From Nitrogeniibacter aestuarii (GTDB lineage Bacteria; Pseudomonadota; Gammaproteobacteria; Burkholderiales; Rhodocyclaceae): a stretch of 64,000 bases of DNA. Made by a program: the position numbers and the translations under genes. The stretch covers positions 3,100,001 through 3,164,000 of the forward strand of contig NZ_CP071321.1 of the NCBI RefSeq assembly GCF_017309585.1, given 5' to 3'. Each line of letters starts with the position of its first letter. Positions within the stretch are counted from its first letter, which is position 1. A model generated the notes under the pieces. That model was not told where the DNA came from. It searched no databases and saw nothing but the letters and a program-made list of their open reading frames with translations. This document shows, piece after piece, positions 57,542-64,000 of the stretch.

Positions 57542-59460
57542 CAGACGTAACTCTTGAGTTCGGTGGCAACGTCATCGGGCGAACGACCGTCGAGGAACAT
57601 GCGACTCCAGATCTCGAGGTTCATGAGTGCGATGAGCGCATCAGTGCCATCCATGCGATTCGACTCGTGATCCCGGATCAGCGCAGTCACCGCCCGGGCA
57701 TCGAAGAGACCGCGCTCACCGACCACCTTGTCATTGAGCAACCCGTTGAGCAGCGGCGCCAGTTCGCGCTTGAGCCAGGCGCCCATGGGCGTGCCGAAGC
57801 CGCGCTTCTTGCGATTGAGGATGTCGTCGGGCAGCAGATCTGCCAGGGACTGCTTCATGACGTGCTTGAGCCGCCCGCCCTTGACCTTGATATGCGCCGG
57901 CATGGTGGCCGCCGACTCGGCCAACGTATGGTCGAGCAGAGGGACGCGACACTCGAGCGACACCGCCATGCTCATCTTGTCGGTGAGCAGCAGCAGATCG
58001 TCGGGCAGTTGAGTCGCCGCATCGACGGCAAACATGCGATTGAGTTCGTCGTCGTTTCCGGCCATTTCGAACGCGCCGTGCATGGGATCGAAGGCGCCCG
58101 CGTCGGGGCCCAGCATGGCCGTCACCCGCGCCGCATCCATGATGCGCAGGTAGTTTGCATAGCGCACGTCGGCCGGCAGGCCTTCGGACGCGAGAAAGCC
58201 CTTGGCGAGGCGCAACAGGTTGAGGACTTTCGAATGGCGGTCGGCCGGCAGATGGTCGGCGGCGAACCCCATGAGTCGCTTGGCAAAGCCGGGAATGCGG
58301 TCGAACTTGCGCTGGTAGTGCTGCCCCAGATAACGGCGATAACCGCCGTACAGCTCATCCCCCCCGACACCCGACAGAATCACGGTCACGTCCTGGCGGG
58401 CGAACTGGGAGACCAGATAGGTGGTGATGAAGGCGGTGTCCGCGAGCGGTTCGTCCATGTGCCAGAGCAGCTTCGGCAGCAAGGAAACCACGTCCGGTTT
58501 GACCACGATCTCTCGATGCTCCGTCCCGAACAGCTCGGCGACACGACGCGCGTACGGCAACTCGTTGTATAGCGTTTCTGCGGCGCCGCCATCGAATCCG
58601 ATCGCATAGGTCTTGATGGGCTGGTCACTGTGCCGCGCCATGAAGCCCACGACAGCCGAGGAATCCACGCCACCGGACAGGAAAGCACCGATGGGCACAT
58701 CACTGACCATCTGGCGGTGCACCGCCGCTTCCATTTCGACCCGGGTACGCTCGATCCAGTCGGCTTCGGTCAGCGTGTTGTCGACGGTAGCCGGCATCTT
58801 CCAGTACTGCCACTGGCGCACGCCGCTGGCGTCGATGGACATCATGGTCGCGGGGGGCAGTTTTTCGACGTGCTCGAACATCGAGTGAGGCGCAGCCACG
58901 TACCCCAGGGTCAGGTAGGAGGACAGGGCTTCCCGGTTGAGGGACGGCGAAATGCCCGGCACGGCAAAGAGCGCCTTGGCTTCGGTCGCGAACGCCAGGA
59001 CCTTCGAATCGCGATACAGATAAAGCGGCTTGACGCCGAGACGGTCCCGACCAATCAGGAGACGGCGGCGCGGCGCATCCCAGAGGGCGAAATTGAACAT
59101 GCCATTGAGGCGATGAATGAACTCATCACCTTCGGCCCGGTAGAGGTGCAACAACACCTCGCAATCTGAGCCCGTCTTGAACCGGTGCCCCGACGCTTCG
59201 AGTTCAGCCCGCAACTCCCGGAAATTGTAGATTTCGCCGTTGCACACCAGCCAGGTCTGCTCCGACATATCGGACAGGGGCTGGTGACCACCCGCCAGAT
59301 CGATGATCGACAGACGGCGCATGCCGATGCCGCATTCGCCATCGATGTGCATGCCTTCGTCGTCGGGCCCGCGATGCTGCGTGATCTGCCCCATCGCCGA
59401 GAGCAGGGGCGCTTCGACCGTCTGACGGTCAAAGCGGTAGATACCGTGAATGCCACACAT
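57541..59460 (-). CDS. Asparagine synthetase-type amidotransferase
   Basis: The 639-residue enzyme has an intact class II glutaminase domain (Cys2 in MCGIHGIYRFD, RRLSIIDLAGGHQPL, VCNGEIYN) and a synthetase domain with PP-loop FLSGGVDSSAVVG near 265. In EPS loci such enzymes probably amidate a carboxyl of a uronic acid or other substituent rather than make free asparagine. It lies between two XrtA glycosyltransferases. A distinct relative is encoded 1.2 kb upstream at 60681-62594. Confidence 0.92.
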   Translation of the reverse strand: MCGIHGIYRFDRQTVEAPLLSAMGQITQHRGPDDEGMHIDGECGIGMRRLSIIDLAGGHQPLSDMSEQTWLVCNGEIYNFRELRAELEASGHRFKTGSDCEVLLHLYRAEGDEFIHRLNGMFNFALWDAPRRRLLIGRDRLGVKPLYLYRDSKVLAFATEAKALFAVPGISPSLNREALSSYLTLGYVAAPHSMFEHVEKLPPATMMSIDASGVRQWQYWKMPATVDNTLTEADWIERTRVEMEAAVHRQMVSDVPIGAFLSGGVDSSAVVGFMARHSDQPIKTYAIGFDGGAAETLYNELPYARRVAELFGTEHREIVVKPDVVSLLPKLLWHMDEPLADTAFITTYLVSQFARQDVTVILSGVGGDELYGGYRRYLGQHYQRKFDRIPGFAKRLMGFAADHLPADRHSKVLNLLRLAKGFLASEGLPADVRYANYLRIMDAARVTAMLGPDAGAFDPMHGAFEMAGNDDELNRMFAVDAATQLPDDLLLLTDKMSMAVSLECRVPLLDHTLAESAATMPAHIKVKGGRLKHVMKQSLADLLPDDILNRKKRGFGTPMGAWLKRELAPLLNGLLNDKVVGERGLFDARAVTALIRDHESNRMDGTDALIALMNLEIWSRMFLDGRSPDDVATELKSYV

Positions 59461-59469
59461 GTTGCGCCC

Positions 59470-60684
59470 TCAGCCGAGTGAGGCCTGGCGGCCGAACTTT
59501 GCCAGCGCCTGCTCGTAAACACCCACGTAGCGCGATACGCTATTGGCCCAGTTCCGTTCCTCTTCCACGTAGCGCCGCCCATTGCGCCGGATGACGTCCC
59601 ACGCATCTCTATGGTCCAGCGCCTTGCGGATGCAAGCGGCCAACGCATCGACCTGCCCGGCCTTGAACAGGTAGCCCGTCTCGCCATCGCGGATCAGTTC
59701 CCGGTGACCACCTACGTCGGAAGCCACGAAGATACGACCCTGTGCCATCGCTTCGAGCGGTTTGAGCGGGGTGACCAGCTCGGTCAGGCGGATCGGCAGG
59801 CGCGGATAGGCCAGCACGTCGATCAATTCGTAGTAACGCTGGACTTCGGCATGAGGCACACGGCCAGTGAAGACCACCTTGTCCGCGAGACCCGCCTCGG
59901 CCACCTGGGCCTTGAGGCGTGCATCCTCCGGCCCACCCCCGACGAGAAGAACGCGAAGATCAGGCATGTCGGGGACCAGCCTTTCAACGGCACGGATCAA
60001 ATCGGCAAGACCTTCGTACCCGTAGAACGAACCGGCAAAACCGAGCACGGTACAAGCATCCAGACCCAGCTTTCGTCGCAGCTCCGGGTCCGCTTCGGCG
60101 CCGAAGCGAAAGCCCTGGACATCGACGGCATTGGGAATGACCGTCACCTTGGTGGGGTCAACACCGCGCACCGTGATGTCCTTGCGCAGTCCTTCGCAGA
60201 TGGTCGTGACCTGTGTCGCCCGGCGCAATGCGAAGCTCTCGAGGGCACGGGAAATCCTGTAGCGCAAGCTGCCTTCGGTCGTCGTGCCGTGATCAACCGC
60301 CGCGTCTTCCCAGGAGGCGCGCATCTCATAAACGACGGGGATCTTGTGCTTGCGCCCGACCCAAAGCGCAGGCAGGGCATTGAGCACCGGCGAATGCGCA
60401 TGAATGATGTCGGGTCGAGTCTCGGTGACCAGCGCATCGAGTCGCGCTGCGGTGGCTTTCATCTGCGCCACCAGACCAAGTTCCGTGGCCGTGGGCGTTC
60501 GATGAAACGTCCAGCCATCGACCGTTTCGGATGCGACGTCGGTGACACCCTGCTTGGGGGTGGTCAGGTGCATCGTATCCCAACCCCGGGCGCGTTGTTC
60601 GCGCAGGATGGAGAGTGTCCGGAACGTGTAACCACTGTGCAGCGGGAGCGAGTGATCCAGCACATGCAGAATCTTGAGGCTCAT
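59470..60684 (-). CDS. XrtA-system glycosyltransferase (TIGR04063 type)
   Basis: The 404-residue GT-B enzyme begins LKILHVLDHSLPLHSGYTFRT, the signature of the PEP-CTERM/exosortase A-associated Daro_2409-type glycosyltransferases. The donor site contains TVLGFAGSFYGYEGLADL and the EX7E region VTPLKPLEAMAQGRIFVASDVGG. It overlaps amidotransferase 1 by 4 bp. Confidence 0.92.
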   Translation of the reverse strand: MSLKILHVLDHSLPLHSGYTFRTLSILREQRARGWDTMHLTTPKQGVTDVASETVDGWTFHRTPTATELGLVAQMKATAARLDALVTETRPDIIHAHSPVLNALPALWVGRKHKIPVVYEMRASWEDAAVDHGTTTEGSLRYRISRALESFALRRATQVTTICEGLRKDITVRGVDPTKVTVIPNAVDVQGFRFGAEADPELRRKLGLDACTVLGFAGSFYGYEGLADLIRAVERLVPDMPDLRVLLVGGGPEDARLKAQVAEAGLADKVVFTGRVPHAEVQRYYELIDVLAYPRLPIRLTELVTPLKPLEAMAQGRIFVASDVGGHRELIRDGETGYLFKAGQVDALAACIRKALDHRDAWDVIRRNGRRYVEEERNWANSVSRYVGVYEQALAKFGRQASLG

Positions 60685-62594
60685 GCCGCCTCCCGGCGCA
60701 TTTCTCCCTGGCTGCGACGCAAGAAGGATTCAAACATCAGCAAGGTCCAGATCGGTGAGCTGTAGTCGCGACGACCGCTTTGGTGGTCCGCCACGATCCT
60801 GGCGAGCATCGGCATGTCGAACACGCCCGAATCGGCCATGATCGGGCTGGTCAGGGCCTGCTGCACGCGTTCGCGCAAGGGGCCGCGGAACCAGCGCGCC
60901 AGCGGCACGGAGAATCCCATCTTGGGCCGGTAGAGCACATCATTGGGCAGATGCGGCTCCATCGCCTTCTTGAACAGGAATTTGCCTTCCTGCCCGCGAA
61001 TCTTCATATCATTGGGCAGCGTGGCCAGCCACTCGATCAGCGGATGATCCATCAGCGGCTCACGCACTTCGAGCGAGTGCGCCATGCTGGCGCGATCGAC
61101 CTTGGTGTTGATGTCGCCCACCAGGTAGGTCTTGATGTCGAGATACTGAATCTGCGCCAGCGCATCATCGGTCTGCGCGTTGGCAGCGTGGCGCCGGAAC
61201 ACCTCCAGTGCGTTGTAGCCCCCGAGTTTCGCCTTGAATGCAGGTGAGAACACCTGTGCTCTCATATCATCGCGAAGGATCGACACCGAATGGAAATAGG
61301 CCTGCACCGAATCGCGGGCCAGCGCCTGGAAGGTCGTTTTGGCGCGGAAGACGCGAGGCGCCCAATCCGCTTTCGGATACAGCTGCCCGAGCATCCCGAA
61401 CACAGGACGACGAATACCGATGGGCATTGCATCCCGCATGCGCTGCTCCATCATGTGCAAACGATACCGGCGGTAACCCCCGAAATTTTCATCGCCACCA
61501 TCACCGGACAGGGCCACCGTCACATGTTTACGCGCCAGCTGACATACGCGATACGTCGGAATCGCCGAGCTATCGGCGTAGGGCTCGTCGTACAGCTCCG
61601 ACAGGGAGTCGATCAGGTCGAAGTCGTCCGACTTGACGGTCTCGACGTGGTGATCGGTCTGGTAGCGTTCGGCCACCATGCGCGCAAACTCGGACTCGTT
61701 GAAGGCAGGATCGTCAAAAGCGATCGAGCAGGTATTCACTCGTCCCGACGAAAGCCCCGCCATTGTCGCCACGACCGCGCTGGAATCAACCCCTCCCGAG
61801 AGGAAGGCACCGAGCGGCACTTCAGAGATCATGCGCAACCGGATCGATTCCTTCAGGCGAGCATCAAGCTCTTCGAGCGCGTCGTCGAAACTCACCGGAT
61901 TGTTCAGAGTGAATTGGACGTCCCAATACGCTTTGCTCTCGGGTACGGGCTGGCCACGACGCAGGCACAGGGTATGGCCCGGATCGAGCTTGCAGGCGCC
62001 CTTGTAGATCGTTCTCGGCTCTGCCACATAACCCAGCGCGAAATACTCTTCCACCGCGAGCGGATCGACCTCGCGGCTGAGCGCCGGGTGTGCCATCAGT
62101 ACCTTGAGTTCCGACCCGAAGGCGAAACTGCCATCTTCGAGCATTGCGTAATAGAGCGGTTTGACGCCGAGACGGTCGCGCGCGAGAAAGAGAACACCCT
62201 GGTTCCGATCCCAGAGGGCAAAGGCGAACATGCCCCGGAAGCGCTTGACGCAATCTTCGCCCCACGCCTCCCAAGCATGGACGATCACTTCGGTGTCACT
62301 GTGCGTCCTGAACTGGTGGCCAAGTGCCTGGAGTTCAGGGACCAGTTCCTGGAAGTTGTAGATTTCCCCATTGAAGACCACGGATACCGAATGATCTTCG
62401 TTGAACAAGGGTTGCTGCCCGGTCGCCAGATCGATAATCGACAGGCGGCGATGGGCCAGCGCGACGCCCGGCTCGAAGTGAAAGCCGCCCTCGTCCGGCC
62501 CGCGATGGAACTGAACATCATTCATCCGCGCCACGAGATCTTTCGAAAATTCGCGACGTCCGTTCAGATCAAAAAGACCGGCGATACCGCACAT
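60681..62594 (-). CDS. Exosortase A system-associated amidotransferase 1
   Basis: The 637-residue asparagine-synthetase homologue has Cys2 in MCGIAGLFDLNGRREFS, glutaminase motifs RGPDEGG and FNGEIYNFQEL, and synthetase PP-loop FLSGGVDSSAVVA near 263. Wording and position (after the TIGR03088 transferase and xrtA) identify amidotransferase 1 (TIGR03108 type). It uses glutamine to amidate an unknown carboxyl on the polymer or a precursor. ATG 62594 is 4 bp after the previous stop. Confidence 0.94.
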   Translation of the reverse strand: MCGIAGLFDLNGRREFSKDLVARMNDVQFHRGPDEGGFHFEPGVALAHRRLSIIDLATGQQPLFNEDHSVSVVFNGEIYNFQELVPELQALGHQFRTHSDTEVIVHAWEAWGEDCVKRFRGMFAFALWDRNQGVLFLARDRLGVKPLYYAMLEDGSFAFGSELKVLMAHPALSREVDPLAVEEYFALGYVAEPRTIYKGACKLDPGHTLCLRRGQPVPESKAYWDVQFTLNNPVSFDDALEELDARLKESIRLRMISEVPLGAFLSGGVDSSAVVATMAGLSSGRVNTCSIAFDDPAFNESEFARMVAERYQTDHHVETVKSDDFDLIDSLSELYDEPYADSSAIPTYRVCQLARKHVTVALSGDGGDENFGGYRRYRLHMMEQRMRDAMPIGIRRPVFGMLGQLYPKADWAPRVFRAKTTFQALARDSVQAYFHSVSILRDDMRAQVFSPAFKAKLGGYNALEVFRRHAANAQTDDALAQIQYLDIKTYLVGDINTKVDRASMAHSLEVREPLMDHPLIEWLATLPNDMKIRGQEGKFLFKKAMEPHLPNDVLYRPKMGFSVPLARWFRGPLRERVQQALTSPIMADSGVFDMPMLARIVADHQSGRRDYSSPIWTLLMFESFLRRSQGEMRREAA

Positions 62595-62598
62595 TGAT

Positions 62599-63786
62599 TC
62601 AGATTCCCTTGTTCACTGTTTCAACCGTGTCACGGCTCACGCCCAGCGCGTCGTCATACACAGCCATGTAATTCTTCACCATCGCATCGAGGCTGAAATG
62701 CGCCTCGACCCGTTGTCTGGCACTGACCGACATGACGGCACGTTGGCCCGGGTCGCCCGCCATCGCTTCAAGCACAGCTACCCATTGCTCCGGTGCGCCC
62801 GGCGCAACCAGATGCCCCGTGATCCCGTCGTCGACCAGTTCCGTATTGCCCCCAACCGCCGTGGCAATGACGGGTAGTCCAGTTGCCATCGCTTCGAGCA
62901 GGGTGTTCGAAATACCCTCGGCCAGAGAGGGCAACACAAACACATCCATGCTGCGCATCAACGCCGGCACATTGTCCCGCGCACCGGCAAACCATACGCA
63001 CTGCGCGATATGTTGCTCACTTGCGTAGTCCTCAAGCGCCTTTCGCATCGGTCCGTCACCGACAATCACGATCCGCGCTGCATCTGCATGCTCGCTGCCA
63101 GTGGCTCTCCACTGAGCGACCGCTCGCAACAGCGCCATTTGATCCTTGACCGACTGCAAGCGTCCGACAGTACCGAAAACGACGCCGGTGGTGTCAAAGA
63201 AGCCTGCCGGTGCCTGGTCAGGCACAACCTTGGGGCCCGGAGAAAAGCGGCTCGCGTCCACACCGTTGCATATACGCGTGATACGCCGGCTCCGGATCCC
63301 CACGCCTTGGGTCAAATATCGCGAAATATGGGATGACAACGCGATGTAATGCGTCACGAACGGGGCATACATGCGCCGAATCAGGCGATATTTTCTCGAT
63401 TGACCGTCCGGATCGGAATTATCCCAACCGTGCTCACCGTGAATGCGTGCCGAGACGCCTGCCAGCTTCGCCGGCACGGTCATTTCGAGCGCGGCCAGAT
63501 TCCGGGTGTGCACGATCGCCGGACGCAGTCGCCGGAATTCTCTGAACAGCCGCCCGAATATCCTGAATCCGTTCCCGGGCGGCTTGTGGATCGAGATGAA
63601 TTCGACATCCGGACGTGTGACCCGCTGGCAGAACGAGGGCTCGCACTGCGCAAGCGCAATCACGACGTGACGATAGCGGTCCGGCGGCATCTGATTGATC
63701 AGATTGACGACACCATTTTCCAGGCCACCAATATCAAAGTTGTAGAGTACGTGGGCCACAAGGGGCGTGGCATCGAGCTGCGTCAC
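62599..63786 (-). CDS. XrtA-system glycosyltransferase (TIGR03088 type)
   Basis: The 395-residue GT-B enzyme starts VAHVLYNFDIGGLENGVVNLINQMP, diagnostic of this XrtA-linked family. It has RIHGEHGWDNSDPDGQ and the donor motifs VFGTVGRLQSVKDQM and PSLAEGISNTLLEAMATGLPVI. The ATG overlaps the xrtA stop (ATGA), so it is translated with the exosortase. Confidence 0.94.
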   Translation of the reverse strand: MTQLDATPLVAHVLYNFDIGGLENGVVNLINQMPPDRYRHVVIALAQCEPSFCQRVTRPDVEFISIHKPPGNGFRIFGRLFREFRRLRPAIVHTRNLAALEMTVPAKLAGVSARIHGEHGWDNSDPDGQSRKYRLIRRMYAPFVTHYIALSSHISRYLTQGVGIRSRRITRICNGVDASRFSPGPKVVPDQAPAGFFDTTGVVFGTVGRLQSVKDQMALLRAVAQWRATGSEHADAARIVIVGDGPMRKALEDYASEQHIAQCVWFAGARDNVPALMRSMDVFVLPSLAEGISNTLLEAMATGLPVIATAVGGNTELVDDGITGHLVAPGAPEQWVAVLEAMAGDPGQRAVMSVSARQRVEAHFSLDAMVKNYMAVYDDALGVSRDTVETVNKGI

Positions 63787-64000
63787 AGCAACCCGGCCTC
63801 AGCCTTGAGGACGAGGGTCCGCAGCGCCAGGCCATTGTCCGCCATGAAACGCTCGAACACGGCGTTAGCGGCATCGCCTTCGTCGGGTACCACAACAACG
63901 ATCCGCGCGCCGGCATCGGAACCGGTGAGCACCCGGCGCTGCGCGGTCAGCAACTTGGCCATCACTTCTCCCGAGACGGCGCGATCCCCGATCTGGTACC
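63783..64000 (-). CDS. xrtA: Exosortase A (XrtA), C-terminal EpsI-like end, cut by window edge
   Basis: The frame enters from the right edge and ends at 63783. The visible 72 residues begin YQIGDRAVSGEVMAKLLTAQ and continue through an acidic IVVVVPDEGDAANAV stretch. This resembles the C-terminus of the EpsI domain (TIGR02914 type) that is fused behind the membrane exosortase in XrtA proteins. The usual XrtA neighbour order (TIGR03088 glycosyltransferase, amidotransferase 1) follows, which supports the call. The catalytic Cys/Arg/His membrane part lies outside, so the identity is inferred from tail and context. Confidence 0.7.
   Translation of the reverse strand, partial: YQIGDRAVSGEVMAKLLTAQRRVLTGSDAGARIVVVVPDEGDAANAVFERFMADNGLALRTLVLKAEAGLL

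Noticed and set aside
61290..62597. 435-codon open frame antisense to amidotransferase 1
   Set aside because: Fully overlaps a confident gene and has the composition of a reverse-frame shadow.
1..64000. CRISPR array or tandem repeat block
   Set aside because: No regularly spaced direct repeats were noticed; the inverted repeats found are individual terminator-like hairpins.

Overview
The window is about 64 kb of GC-rich chromosomal DNA. Gene content and synteny suggest a betaproteobacterium of the Rhodocyclales (Azoarcus / Thauera / Zoogloea / Dechloromonas type). The evidence is the ffh-ypjD-CorC-like neighbourhood, a pilB-pilC-pilD cluster, a Mg-type hemB, a two-heme cytochrome c4 and above all a large exosortase A (XrtA/PEP-CTERM) exopolysaccharide locus, a hallmark of floc- and biofilm-forming members of that order. 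Species assignment is inference; no searches were run. I see no tRNA, rRNA, CRISPR array, phage or intact insertion sequence, and no gene-free stretch longer than 300 bp.

Left third (1-24 kb): housekeeping. In order: 3'-truncated trmL, comF, bioB, bioC, a HAD nucleotidase, hemB, engB, cytochrome c4, cytochrome c', a DUF455 ferritin-like protein, ffh, a CcsA-like membrane protein, a CNNM/CBS transporter, pilBCD, an FmdB zinc ribbon, a DUF502 membrane protein, aspS, a receiver-TPR protein whose acceptor Asp is Glu, a lipoprotein RNase with its barstar, nudB, an hsp20 gene behind a good sigma-32-like promoter, a secreted beta-helix protein and argB. Strong intrinsic terminators separate many of these units.

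Middle (24-30.4 kb): a PAPS/sulfate module. cysD and a fused cysN-cysC (sulfate adenylyltransferase plus APS kinase, the NodPQ arrangement) run leftward. cysQ and an SLC13-type permease run rightward. The cysD frame is extended in phase at its 5' end by about 288 codons encoding an IS630-type transposase-derived protein with a preserved helix-turn-helix and no recognisable catalytic acidic residues. This is the most unusual object in the window.

Right half (30.4-64 kb): an XrtA exopolysaccharide locus. It starts with a PEP-CTERM beta-propeller protein behind a plausible sigma-54 promoter. Next come a leftward ACP / hydrolase 2 / hydrolase 1 set and a divergent rightward set (glycosyltransferase, GNAT, acyl-CoA ligase, PLP decarboxylase, Cys-less asparagine synthetase homologue, TPR protein). 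A long, tightly overlapped leftward operon then runs from the truncated end of xrtA at the right edge. It carries three XrtA-type glycosyltransferases, two amidotransferases, a GDP-mannose dehydrogenase, a transglutaminase-like protein, further glycosyltransferases, a PaaK-like ligase, an O-antigen-ligase-like protein, a polysaccharide deacetylase, a polysaccharide-lyase-14-like protein, a Kelch-like propeller, an acyltransferase-sulfotransferase fusion, a flippase and a second sulfotransferase.

Working model (inference): the locus makes a uronic-acid-containing, probably amidated and sulfated polysaccharide. PAPS from CysD/CysNC feeds the two sulfotransferases, CysQ removes the PAP by-product, and XrtA sorts the PEP-CTERM protein to the same envelope compartment.
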